DNA of 64,000 nucleotides, from contig NZ_JACHDY010000007.1 in NCBI RefSeq assembly GCF_014201315.1, positions 62,001 to 126,000 on the forward strand, written 5' to 3'. Below the pieces are notes generated by a model, which saw nothing but the letters and a program-made list of their open reading frames with translations, was not told where the DNA came from and did no database searches. The position numbers and the translations under genes were made by a program. This document shows positions 18,586 through 26,127 of the stretch, in pieces (the first letter of the stretch is position 1; the number at the start of each line of letters is the position of its first letter). This DNA comes from Edaphobacter lichenicola (GTDB lineage Bacteria > Acidobacteriota > Terriglobia > Terriglobales > Acidobacteriaceae).

Positions 18586-20064
18586 TCAGGAGAGAAAGGC
18601 GCGAGCCAGTTTTTCCGCTGCGAGAACAAGCTCCTCTTCGCTGCGAGCCGCGAAGGTAAAGACGAATTGGACGTGGCCGGGGCGCTCTACCTCGGAACAT
18701 GCCGGCCAATAGACGCGCTCTAACCGCACCCCGGCGGCGAGTGCGCGGTCGAAGGCCTCCGTTTCGGAGAGGTCGATCTGGAAGTCAGCCAGGAAGTGCA
18801 TCCCTGCATGGTCTCCGTAGATTGTGACTCTGCGGCCGAAGTGTTTCTGCAAGGATTCGACCAGCACGGCGCGGCGGTTGCCGTAGATGATCCGCATCTT
18901 TCTGACATAGGGTTCGAGATGTCCCTCAGTGAGAAAGTCTGTGAGGATGCGCTGGTCGATCGAAGAGCTTTGAAGATCGCAGAGCAGTTTGGCCCCTGTA
19001 AATACATTCTGAAAGGCACGGGGCACGACGAGATAACCCAGCCTCAAGGTGGGGAACAGCAGTTTCGAAAAGGTACCGACGTAGAGTACCGGAGCATCGG
19101 GCACCATCCCCTGAATGGAGGGGAGCGGCCTCTCGTTGTATCGATACTCGCTGTCGTAGTCGTCCTCGAGGATCAGAGCGCCTGCTTGTTTTGCCCATGC
19201 CAGCAGGTCCATACGGCGTGGGATCGAGAGTGAAACTCCTCGGGGGTACTGATGCGAAGGGGTGACATAGACGAGCTTCACCGTCTTGTCGGCGTGCCTT
19301 TTGAGTTGCGAGACCTGCATACCGTTGCGGTCGACTGGAATCGGCAGGAGGGTGGCTCCCTGGGAGGAGAAGATTCGTCCGGCGAAGCGGTATCCCGGCG
19401 CTTCGATCGCGGCGAAGTCGGAGGGATCGAGAAAGATTCTTGCGGCTAGGTAGATGGCCTGCTGGGATCCGCTGGTGATGATGATCTGACTCGGATCGCA
19501 GACGACGGCGCGGGACATGCGCAGATAGTGGGCCACGGCTACGCGCAGGTCGGTGTTGCCGCTGAACTCCTGGGTATATTGCAGGAGGTTTAGGCCGTCC
19601 TCCTGCATGCGTCGAACCAGGAGCCGGGTCCAAAGCTTTCGCGGAAAGGAGGCTACGTCCGGTCCGTGCGAGTCGAGGCGAATGATACCGGGGGGGATGG
19701 GCGGTCGGATCGGCGCGTTGATGAGGTCGCCATAGGCGGAGAGCCGGATGGGTGCAGAACTCTGGGGCTCTGGATCGATCTCTACGGTCACGCTGGAGGC
19801 GTACATATCCGTTTCGGGCAGCAAGGAACAGACGAAGGTTCCCGAACCGCGACGGGTTTCGAGATATCCCTCCGAGATCAGGCGGTCGTAACACTCGGTG
19901 ACTGTGATTCGCGAGACACCGAGCGAGGTTGCGAGAGCTCGTGAGGCAGGCAGTTTGGCGCCAGCCTCGAACCTTCCTCCGACGATTCCGCCGCGCAGGC
20001 CATCGTAGATCTGGCGATAGAGAGCTATCCGGGAGATGGGATCGAGATTTAAGGCTACTTCCAT
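18586..20064 (-). CDS. MocR/PdxR-type regulator (GntR winged helix fused to an aminotransferase-like domain)
   Basis: A 492-residue cytoplasmic regulator. Residues 10-80 form a GntR winged helix (LYRQIYDGLRGGI, LPASRALATSLGVSRITV, RRGSGTFV). After a linker, residues 125-490 form a fold-type-I aminotransferase-like domain: TSGSQQAIYLA, EDDYDSEYRYNERPLPS, and GTFSKLLFPTLRLGYLV with the PLP lysine at 334. Family members sense PLP or an aldimine and regulate vitamin B6, GABA or taurine genes (established for PdxR and GabR). The target here is unknown because both neighbours point the same way and no PLP pathway gene is adjacent. Confidence 0.93.
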   Translation of the reverse strand: MEVALNLDPISRIALYRQIYDGLRGGIVGGRFEAGAKLPASRALATSLGVSRITVTECYDRLISEGYLETRRGSGTFVCSLLPETDMYASSVTVEIDPEPQSSAPIRLSAYGDLINAPIRPPIPPGIIRLDSHGPDVASFPRKLWTRLLVRRMQEDGLNLLQYTQEFSGNTDLRVAVAHYLRMSRAVVCDPSQIIITSGSQQAIYLAARIFLDPSDFAAIEAPGYRFAGRIFSSQGATLLPIPVDRNGMQVSQLKRHADKTVKLVYVTPSHQYPRGVSLSIPRRMDLLAWAKQAGALILEDDYDSEYRYNERPLPSIQGMVPDAPVLYVGTFSKLLFPTLRLGYLVVPRAFQNVFTGAKLLCDLQSSSIDQRILTDFLTEGHLEPYVRKMRIIYGNRRAVLVESLQKHFGRRVTIYGDHAGMHFLADFQIDLSETEAFDRALAAGVRLERVYWPACSEVERPGHVQFVFTFAARSEEELVLAAEKLARAFLS

Positions 20065-20101
20065 GGCATCGGATGAGAGGACTTACGTTCTGGACCGGGC
20101 C

Positions 20102-20140
20102 CTTGTTCCCTTACTCTTGTTCCCTTACTTGTTCCCTGCT
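20102..20140. repeat. Short tandem repeat upstream of mocR
   Basis: Two exact copies of the 14-mer CTTGTTCCCTTACT (20102-20115, 20116-20129) are followed by a decayed third copy. They lie in the intergenic region 5' of mocR. A second direct repeat, GGGCTACTAC, occurs at 20247 and 20266. Confidence 0.75.
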
Positions 20141-20189
20141 TGTTTCGTTAGACGTCGGCCGGCCTCGGTGGTCTGGTTCCATGGTGCGG

Positions 20190-20226
20190 AGCCTTGCCCG
20201 GATTGGCAAGGCTCTTCGGTTTTTTT
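20190..20226 (+). terminator. Plus-strand intrinsic terminator with no obvious upstream gene
   Basis: A perfect 9-bp stem, AGCCTTGCC (20190-20198) and GGCAAGGCT (20205-20213), with a 6-nt loop is followed by CTTCGG and seven T. Both flanking genes are on the minus strand, so whatever it terminates must be a short rightward RNA started near the mocR promoter. Confidence 0.7.
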
Positions 20227-20282
20227 CGGCAGGCTACTAGGCTACGGGGCTACTACTTGGTTATTGGGCTACTACTGGGCAA

Positions 20283-20729
20283 TTACTGATCGACGGCTAG
20301 GTCCCGGCCCGATCTGGTTCGGGCGAGGGTGCGTACGATGGAGGCGGCGGTGGGTTCGATGGTGACCGAGCGGGCGTTGGTGGAGGCGAGCTGGAGGCCA
20401 TAGAGAAGGACCGCTGCCCGTTTAGAATCAATGCGATTGCGGGCGAGGGCGGCGACGAGCAGGGAGATGGAGACCTGGATGGACTCGACATCTTCCAGCG
20501 GCGGGAGGTCGAGCTCTAAGGGGACGGCTTCGGGCAGATACTGGGGCGCTCCAGTGGCCGTGGGCGGGGTGTCCGGCTGGCTTGCGGGCAGGGAGGGCGC
20601 GGTTGCGAGAAGAGTTCTGTGGCGGCGGAGGAGGCGGGAGTGGAAGTAGCAGAAGGCGGAGAGGCCGAGAGAGGGTGATTTGCAGCGGCGTCCGTTGGTC
20701 TTGATGTGACGGCAGATGGCGGTTTCCAT
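20283..20729 (-). CDS. Small protein with an N-terminal CCCH motif, unknown function
   Basis: A 148-residue protein that I recognise only as a type recurring in acidobacteria. The first 30 residues contain Cys6, Cys16, Cys27 and His30 in the pattern C-x9-C-x10-C-x2-H, with NGRRCKSPSLGLSAFCYFH. This resembles the small C-x-x-x-T-x-x-G-x-x-C...C-x-x-H zinc-knuckle-like motifs of some phage and bacterial proteins. A Pro/Ala-rich low-complexity linker (about 42-75) follows, then a helical C-terminal half (VESIQVSISLLVAALARNRI). Metal binding is inferred from spacing. The gene is surrounded by hairpin-forming repeats, so it may belong to a repetitive element. Confidence 0.6.
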   Translation of the reverse strand: METAICRHIKTNGRRCKSPSLGLSAFCYFHSRLLRRHRTLLATAPSLPASQPDTPPTATGAPQYLPEAVPLELDLPPLEDVESIQVSISLLVAALARNRIDSKRAAVLLYGLQLASTNARSVTIEPTAASIVRTLARTRSGRDLAVDQ

Positions 20730-20757
20730 TTTTTTGGCTCCTTGGTGGTGCGGTTGG

Positions 20758-20781
20758 TACCCCCCTCCCCCCTGGGGGGTA
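20758..20781. repeat. C/G-tract hairpin upstream of the CCCH-motif gene
   Basis: TACCCCCC (20758-20765) pairs perfectly with GGGGGGTA (20774-20781) around an 8-nt loop that is itself C-rich. It lies 29 bp upstream of the CCCH-motif gene and could sit in its leader or promoter. Confidence 0.75.
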
Positions 20782-20798
20782 TTTTAGGGGTAAGTGAA

Positions 20799-20849
20799 AT
20801 GGATGCAATGGTTTAGCGGCAGTGTGTGTCGCTAAACCATTGCATCCAT
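20799..20849. repeat. Perfect inverted repeat with 20-bp arms
   Basis: The left arm, 20799-20818, starts ATGGATGCAATGG; the right arm, 20830-20849, is its exact reverse complement; the loop is 11 nt. No T run follows, so it is not a normal terminator. It may be an element end, a protein-binding cruciform or a processed RNA hairpin. Confidence 0.9.
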
Positions 20850-21015
20850 GTGGGTTGTGCCTAAAATATTTATTTTGTTTCAGTTAGCTGGCTTTTTGGT
20901 GCGGGTCCTCCTCCTTTCGTGGTTCTTTGGGTTGCGTGATCGATGTTGCGTTCCATGGTGTCTCGGTGGTTCTTTCGTGGTGCGTTGGTGGTGATTTGGG
21001 TACGGGTTAAAGGTG

Positions 21016-21050
21016 AAGGGCTGCCGCAGCTTTCGCCGCAGGCAGCCCTT
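21016..21050. repeat. Hairpin with 10-bp arms
   Basis: AAGGGCTGCC (21016-21025) pairs with GGCAGCCCTT (21041-21050). The loop contains GCAGC and GCCGCA, which can extend the stem with a bulge. The following sequence is only moderately T-rich, so terminator function is uncertain. Confidence 0.7.
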
Positions 21051-21096
21051 GGGTTTGATCTCTTATTTAATTGTAGCGAATTGGATATAACTCATA

Positions 21097-21110
21097 CGCC
21101 AAATTTGGCG
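21097..21110. repeat. 14-bp perfect palindrome CGCCAAATTTGGCG
   Basis: The fully self-complementary 14-mer is followed by AAGATTTTTTG and another T run. It could be an operator for a dimeric regulator or a small terminator. Confidence 0.65.
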
Positions 21111-21151
21111 AAGATTTTTTGAATTATTTTTTCGATGTTGATCGAAGCTCT

Positions 21152-21346
21152 GTCCTGCCGGACGGGCGCCCTGCGCGGGCAGCGGTCACTTCGTGACTTG
21201 TATACCCCTTCGGTTGGCGCTCCCGTTGGTCGCGAGCCGGAGTTCGTGCCGACCAACGGGAGGACCGTGGATGTTAGGTGCTGCCTAGACCGGTATACGC
21301 GTCACGAAGTGACCGCTGCCCACGCAGGGCGCCCGTCCGGCAGGAC
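21152..21346. repeat. Nested 195-bp inverted-repeat element
   Basis: The outer arms 21152-21206 and 21292-21346 are 55 bp each and, by my alignment, match with three mismatches (beginning GTCCTGCCGGACGGG). Inside lies a second perfect inverted repeat with 13-bp arms, CTCCCGTTGGTCG (21220-21232) and CGACCAACGGGAG (21250-21262). No transposase is present and no clear target-site duplication was found. It resembles a MITE or a structured intergenic repeat. Confidence 0.85.
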
Positions 21347-21485
21347 ACGAGCGGGGAGCGGTGAAAGAAGAATGGCTTTGGAGCGGTTTCGGGTGCGATG
21401 ATTGGGGACCACAGCTTCAGGTCATCTTTTATTTTCTCTGCGGGTGAGAGCGATCTCGCGCAGAGCCTGGCTGCCGAGGTAGTCC

Positions 21486-22172
21486 ATGCTGCTAAATCTG
21501 AGTTCGCGCTTTGTTGGAAACGTCTACCTGGTTCAGTGCAAGGGCCGTATTGTTCTGGGCGAGGAGGTGAAGGCGCTGGAGGCTGCGCTGGACGAGGGGG
21601 CGCGTGAGTTCTCGCAGCTGGTGGTGGAGCTGAGCGAGGTGAGCCGGCTGGACAGCATTGGGCTGGGGCTGCTGGTGCGATTCTCCGAACGGATGCGCCG
21701 ACGCGGGGGCGATCTTCGGCTGGCTGGTCCGCCGAAGTTTCTTACGGACCTGCTGAAGTCGACGAAGGTCTCCGCTTTGCTCGGGAGCTATGCGACCGAG
21801 GAGGAGGCGATTCAGTCGTATTTGAAGGAGCAGCCGACGGGGGCGGCGCAGAAGCAGCAGGGCCCGCGAGTGCTGGTGGTGGATGAGTCGGCCGACCTTT
21901 GCGTGTTTGTGAGGACGGTGCTGACGCAGCATGGATATGACGTGAGATCGACCTGCTCGTTCCGCGATGCGAAGACGCTGCTGCAGGTGGAAGGGATGGA
22001 GTATCTGGTGGTGGGGCCGAGCACTCCGCGTCTGTCTGCGGAGACGGTGATGCGGTCGCTGACGGCGCTGGCTCCGCGGGCGAAGGCGCTGCAGCTTGAT
22101 CCTGAGTTCAAGATCCGGGATGTGCAGGAGGCTAGTGCTGCTTTGTTGCAGTTGTTTGCGAATGGTGGGTAG
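21486..22172 (+). CDS. STAS-domain protein fused to a degenerate response-regulator receiver
   Basis: A 228-residue cytoplasmic protein. Residues 1-115 form a STAS domain of the anti-sigma-factor-antagonist type, with the phosphorylatable serine in RLDSIGLGLLV (Ser57). Residues 127-228 resemble a receiver domain (PRVLVVDESADLCVFVRTVL), but the acidic pair is reduced to Asp133-Glu134 and the phospho-acceptor position reads LVVGPSTP, with Gly177 instead of Asp, so it is probably not phosphorylated. Such fusions suggest a partner-switching scaffold. No anti-sigma kinase or phosphatase gene is next to it. The start ATG has GAGG about 6 nt upstream. Confidence 0.85.
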   Translation: MLLNLSSRFVGNVYLVQCKGRIVLGEEVKALEAALDEGAREFSQLVVELSEVSRLDSIGLGLLVRFSERMRRRGGDLRLAGPPKFLTDLLKSTKVSALLGSYATEEEAIQSYLKEQPTGAAQKQQGPRVLVVDESADLCVFVRTVLTQHGYDVRSTCSFRDAKTLLQVEGMEYLVVGPSTPRLSAETVMRSLTALAPRAKALQLDPEFKIRDVQEASAALLQLFANGG

Positions 22173-22535
22173 TAGTGGTGGGGTCTCTCCGCTGCGCTGT
22201 TGGTGGTGAGGCCGTGGACAGCTTCGGTTGAGATGGCGATTTTTGTGGGTGTTGGGTTGGAAGGTTCGAATGGTATGGGTGGGTGTAAGGTGTCGGGATC
22301 CTTCCCCATTCGAGTTCGCTCAGGTCAGGATGACGGCGAAGACAACTGTAAAAGCAAAAGCAACTGCAACTGCAACTGCAACTGCAAAGACAAATACGGG
22401 GATCCTTCGGCTGCGTTGCTCACAAAAAGCCGTGAGCAACTTCGCTCAGGATGACGTGGTTTTTGTTTGCAAGATGAGAAGAGACACGCGAAGACAACAA
22501 CAAAAGCAAGAGCGACAGCAACGGCGAACTTTGGG
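22173..22535. repeat. Intergenic block of dispersed repeats (GGATCC...TCAGGATGACG type)
   Basis: This 363-bp gap holds no gene. Two consecutive repeat units begin at about 22297 and 22399. Each opens with GGGATCCTTC, continues to TTCGCTCAG and AGGATGACG, then GCGAAGACAAC and an A-rich tail of AAAGCAA steps. The first unit contains four tandem CAACTG hexamers (22361-22384). The second contains a 9-bp-arm hairpin, GTTGCTCAC (22415-22423) and GTGAGCAAC (22432-22440). A related copy occurs near 28148, and a diverged one at about 22178-22235. Confidence 0.75.
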
Positions 22536-25100
22536 TTAGAAGCGGTAGCCGAGGGAGAACTGTAGCTGGCGGCCTGCGAGGGCGGCGGTGGGGTGCTCGA
22601 AGAGAGACGAGCTGAGAGAGCCGATGTAGCTGGTGTAGTTGGTGCGGTTGAGGACGTTGAAGGCGGAGATGCCGGCGGAGAGAAACTTGGCGTTGTCCCC
22701 CTTTTCTTTGGTGAGACGGAAGTCGTGGTTGTAGAGGAGGTCGAGCGAGGCGACGCCGCCTGCCTGGAGGGTGTTGCGTCCTACGCCGGCGGGACGGGCG
22801 TTGCCGAGGCCGGTGTGGAAGTCGTCGTTGCCGGTGGTCTCGGTGTAGGGCGTGCCGGAGTAGAGGGTGGCGATGACGCCGAGCGAGAGCCAGTGGTCGG
22901 GGTTGATGTTGCCTACAAGGTTGAAGCGCTGACGGCGATCGAGATCGGCGCGACCCCACTCGTTATTGGGGTTGTACTGATTTTGCGGGAAGGCGTTGAT
23001 GCCTCCCGTGTTGTTGTCGAAGCGGGAGAGGGTGTACTGGGCCTGACCGGAGAACCAGCGCCCGGCCTGTCCGCGGAAGGAGAGGTCGAGGGCGTTGAGA
23101 AGATTGCGGCCGCCGGATTCGACCTGCTGAATCTGTCCGTAGTTGAGATCGGGGCGCGGGTAGTTGTCGGAGAGGTTGGGGTCGGGCGGGAGGATGGGGG
23201 CGTTGGCGTCGCGGGAGCGGAAGGACTTTACGCCGACCTGTCCGCGATAGGCTGCGGTGACGGTGACGGTCTTGTGGATCTGGCGTTCGACACCGAAGCT
23301 GTATTGGATGGCGTAGGGCGTGCGGCTGTGGGGGGCGAAGCGGACGAGGTTGGTGGGGATGGTGCCGAAGTCGAAGCCGGGCGGGATGGGGTAGGTGGGG
23401 TTCTGGATCTGGATGGAGTGGAGGACGACGCCGTCGTGGAGGACAACGTTGGCGGGAAAGTCGCCGCCAGTGCGGTCGTAGAAGATGCCGGTGCCGGTGC
23501 GGAAGATGGTCTTGCCTTTGCCGGGGGCGTAGGCGAGGGAGATGCGAGGGGAGAGGTTGTTGTTGTCGTGGAGGAAGGTCTGCCAGTCGTAGCGGAGGCC
23601 GAGTGAGGCCTGGAGATGCGGGGTGAGCTTGACCTGATCCTGAATGAATGAGCCGAGCTCGTTGATCCAGTAGAGGCCGCGCCCGATGCCCTGCTGCGCG
23701 GTGAAGACGTAGGGCTTGTCTGCGGCGTAGTTGGCGAGGGAGGCGAATTTGGCGGTGCCGAGGCGGTTGGTGTGGTCGTCGACGGCGCGGCGGCTGAACT
23801 GCGGGAGTTGAACGCCGACGCGGAGGTAGTGCTTGCCGTGGCTCCAGGTGAGGATTTCGTTGACGTGGATGGTGTTTTCGGTGCGTGCGATGTCGGCCTG
23901 CGCGCCGCCGCCGATGAAGGAGCCGCTGATCTGGAGGGAGGGGGCGTCGGTGACGGATTTGGTGACGTCCTCATCCTTCTCGAAGGTGACGAGGAGCTGG
24001 TTGATGAGGTTGGGGGTGAGGATGAGGCGGTCGTTGAAGATGGCGTCGTCTTCGCGGGAGTTGAGGTTGTAGCCGGCCTCGGGGAGGGTGATGCCGCCGA
24101 CTCCGGCGTTGGTGCTGGCGGAGCTCTCGAAGTTGTAGCCGATGGAGAGGCGATGGGCGGGGGAGAAGTCGTGGGTGAGGCGCATCGAGTACTGCGAGTT
24201 GCGGTTGGGGGTGAGGACGTTCTCGCTGATGGGGCCGCTGGGGCCGATGGCGTTGACGACGGAGGCGGTGTTCTGCTGGCGGTAGGATGCGGAGGCGATG
24301 AAGCTGGTGTGTCCACCGTGTCCGAGGGGACCGCCGAGGTGGCCTTCGTAGATGCGGCGGGTCTCGGGCGGGCGGACGGGAGAGAAGTAATTCTTGGCGT
24401 TGAAGACGGAGTCGCGAAAGATGAAGTTGGCCTCGCCGTGGAAGGTGGGGGAGCCGGGCTTGGTGGTGATCTCGATGCGGCCGCGGCCGGGGCGGGTGAA
24501 CTCGGCGGAGTAGGGGTCGTTGTTGATGCGGACCTCCTGGATGGCGGAGGCAGAGACGCCGACGGACTTCATCTCGACGCCGTCGACGATGATGGTGGTG
24601 CCGCCGGAGGAGCCCGCGGAGGAGTCGAGGAAGGGAGTGAGGGTGGCGACGATGTCCTGATCGAAGACGGGGAGTTTGCGGAGGTCGTCGCCGGAGACTG
24701 CGACGGTGTCTCTGTTGGCGGAGGAGTCGGTGGAGAGGGACTGGTCGCTGTCGCCGACGTTGACCTCCTGATTGACGGACTGAGTGAAGAGGGTGATCTT
24801 TACGTTGGCGATGCTGGTGGTGAGGTGGAGCGGGGTAGCGTGTGCAGCGAAGCCGGAGTAGGCGGGGACGCTGAGGGAGTAGGTGCCGGGGGAGAGATTG
24901 CTGAGGATGAAGTTTCCTCGGTCGTCGGATGCGGATTGGGCGGCGAGAGTGCCGGAGGTGGTTTCGAGTTGCACCGTGGCGCCGGGGATGGCTGCGCCTG
25001 TGGGATCGAGGATAGAACCGCGGACAGAGAGCAGAGTCTGCGCGAAGGAAGAGCAGGAGAGTGTGAGCAGCAGAAAAAGCAACAGGTGACGCGGCGACAT
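22536..25100 (-). CDS. Oar-like TonB-dependent outer-membrane receptor with N-terminal carboxypeptidase-regulatory-like domain
   Basis: An 854-residue outer-membrane protein. It has a Sec signal (LLLFLLLTLSCSSFAQ), then a carboxypeptidase-regulatory-like beta-sandwich (VRGSILDPTGAAIPGATVQLETTS; GNFILSNLSPGTYSLSV) at about residues 25-105, a short plug-like part (GGTTIIVDGVEMKSVGVSASAIQEVRIN), and a long barrel starting at the ITTKPGSPTFHGEANF type motif. The C-terminus LQFSLGYRF ends with the aromatic residue expected for barrel assembly. It is smaller than typical Oar proteins of 1000-1200 residues. The ligand is unknown. A PmrA-box-like direct repeat lies in the divergent upstream region. 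Confidence 0.9.
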   Translation of the reverse strand: MSPRHLLLFLLLTLSCSSFAQTLLSVRGSILDPTGAAIPGATVQLETTSGTLAAQSASDDRGNFILSNLSPGTYSLSVPAYSGFAAHATPLHLTTSIANVKITLFTQSVNQEVNVGDSDQSLSTDSSANRDTVAVSGDDLRKLPVFDQDIVATLTPFLDSSAGSSGGTTIIVDGVEMKSVGVSASAIQEVRINNDPYSAEFTRPGRGRIEITTKPGSPTFHGEANFIFRDSVFNAKNYFSPVRPPETRRIYEGHLGGPLGHGGHTSFIASASYRQQNTASVVNAIGPSGPISENVLTPNRNSQYSMRLTHDFSPAHRLSIGYNFESSASTNAGVGGITLPEAGYNLNSREDDAIFNDRLILTPNLINQLLVTFEKDEDVTKSVTDAPSLQISGSFIGGGAQADIARTENTIHVNEILTWSHGKHYLRVGVQLPQFSRRAVDDHTNRLGTAKFASLANYAADKPYVFTAQQGIGRGLYWINELGSFIQDQVKLTPHLQASLGLRYDWQTFLHDNNNLSPRISLAYAPGKGKTIFRTGTGIFYDRTGGDFPANVVLHDGVVLHSIQIQNPTYPIPPGFDFGTIPTNLVRFAPHSRTPYAIQYSFGVERQIHKTVTVTAAYRGQVGVKSFRSRDANAPILPPDPNLSDNYPRPDLNYGQIQQVESGGRNLLNALDLSFRGQAGRWFSGQAQYTLSRFDNNTGGINAFPQNQYNPNNEWGRADLDRRQRFNLVGNINPDHWLSLGVIATLYSGTPYTETTGNDDFHTGLGNARPAGVGRNTLQAGGVASLDLLYNHDFRLTKEKGDNAKFLSAGISAFNVLNRTNYTSYIGSLSSSLFEHPTAALAGRQLQFSLGYRF

Positions 25101-25177
25101 GCGCTTATGTTAACGAGTGAAGCTTAAGACATGCTGAACGGGTTTCTTGAGGTGAGTTCGAGGACGTCAGAGCTTTT

Positions 25178-25194
25178 CTTAAGGTCCACTTAAT
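25178..25194. promoter_or_regulatory. PmrA-box-like direct repeat (site A)
   Basis: CTTAAG-GTCCA-CTTAAT, two 6-bp half-sites with 11-bp period, lies in the divergent region between the receptor (start 25100) and the exported protein at 25218. Its right end is 23 nt before the 25218 ATG. It matches four other sites in the window, including one before the response-regulator gene. Confidence 0.65.
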
Positions 25195-25217
25195 CCTCGA
25201 TTTGTAAGCTCTTCTTC

Positions 25218-26063
25218 ATGGCAGATGCCCGCGGCTCCCTTTATCGAATCAACCGGGCTCTTCTCTTCTCGGTACTGAGTGTTGGGCTGGGATTCTATGG
25301 CACGAGCTTGCGGGCGCAGAGCAACGAAAGTCTTTCGAATGTGGTGAGGTCGGTTGTCAGCGCAGAGCGAGAGGCTTCCTCGCAGCGGCCGCCGTTTCTC
25401 TACACTTCGATCGAGACCTCGGACCGGACGAAGGGCCATGTGTGGACAGAGCGTGTCGCGGATATCTGGGAGGGGAGGCTGCGATACCTGATTGCGGAGG
25501 ATGGTCATCCGCTCTCTGCCAGCCGGCGCGCGGAGGAGATCGCACGGATCAGGTCGATTGCAGCTGATCCGAGTTCACTTCGCAACAGCAGACAGGAGCA
25601 GCAGAGCGACGAGAACCGCGCGCGCCAGATGATTGATCTGCTGCCTCGAGCTTTCGTGTTCGAGGACGGCGGCCGCGAGGGGGATTGGGTTCGCATCAAC
25701 TACAAGCCCAACCCGAACTACGTTCCGCAGACCTTCGAGGAGCGGGCGCTTCATGGCATGAAGGGGACGCTGATCGCTGACAGCCGATCCCGGAGACTGC
25801 ATCAGCTCAGCGGCGCCCTCGACGACGACGTTTCGTTTGGATACGGTTTGCTGGGCACCATTCATCGGGGGACGAACTTTACGACGACGCGCGATCTTGT
25901 CGGGCCGAATGTCTGGAAGACTACTGTGCTGGACGTAAAGATCGACGGACGGATCGCATTTTTTAAAACGATAGGGCGGCGACAGCATTCCATCCATCGA
26001 GACTTTCAGGCGCTGCCTCTGGACATCTCGCTTCCGCAGGCGGTCGCTCTGCTCCTGCAGTGA
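25218..26063 (+). CDS. Exported protein of unknown function
   Basis: A 281-residue protein not recognised as a named family. The N-terminus has a signal-like hydrophobic segment (ALLFSVLSVGLGFYGTSLRAQ), so it is probably secreted to the periplasm. The mature part is mixed alpha/beta with a charged Arg/Glu-rich stretch (about 100-135), then FVFEDGGREGDWVRINYKPN and LIADSRSRRLHQLSG, which resemble beta-sheet outer-membrane-associated folds found in other exported acidobacterial proteins. A PmrA-box-like site ends 23 nt upstream and no Shine-Dalgarno sequence precedes the ATG, suggesting a very short or absent leader. No operon partner is seen. Confidence 0.7.
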   Translation: MADARGSLYRINRALLFSVLSVGLGFYGTSLRAQSNESLSNVVRSVVSAEREASSQRPPFLYTSIETSDRTKGHVWTERVADIWEGRLRYLIAEDGHPLSASRRAEEIARIRSIAADPSSLRNSRQEQQSDENRARQMIDLLPRAFVFEDGGREGDWVRINYKPNPNYVPQTFEERALHGMKGTLIADSRSRRLHQLSGALDDDVSFGYGLLGTIHRGTNFTTTRDLVGPNVWKTTVLDVKIDGRIAFFKTIGRRQHSIHRDFQALPLDISLPQAVALLLQ

Positions 26064-26127
26064 AGAGTTTGAGTTAGTTTCAATATTTCAATCGGAACGC
26101 TTCGCCTGCGGCGTTACTCAGGATGCG

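Larger units (their letters stand above)
20730..21485. other. 755-bp non-coding region packed with inverted repeats
   Basis: No credible gene is present. From left to right it holds a C/G-tract hairpin, a perfect 20-bp-arm palindrome, a 10-bp-arm hairpin, a 14-bp perfect palindrome followed by T runs, a 6-bp-arm inverted repeat (TTCGAT-GTTG-ATCGAA, 21131-21146), and a large nested inverted repeat with 55-bp arms. The last 130 bp lead to the STAS gene, with GAGG at 21476-21479 as its likely ribosome site. Confidence 0.8.

Noticed and set aside
21135..21401. 88-codon plus-strand open frame across the inverted-repeat element
   Set aside because: It simply reads through the palindromic arms; no ribosome site and no homologous motif.
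22361..22384. CAACTG tandem tract and 33-bp repeats at 28220 considered as CRISPR
   Set aside because: No spacer-repeat alternation, units are contiguous or degenerate, and no cas genes are present.
22593..25127. Long plus-strand open frames (337 and 451 codons) rich in Gly, Val, Glu and Asp
   Set aside because: They are the antisense of the Oar-like receptor gene; low complexity and no domain.
25109..25128. GTTAAC and CTTAAG near the receptor start as an extra regulator site
   Set aside because: Period is 14 bp instead of 11, so it does not fit the direct-repeat rule.
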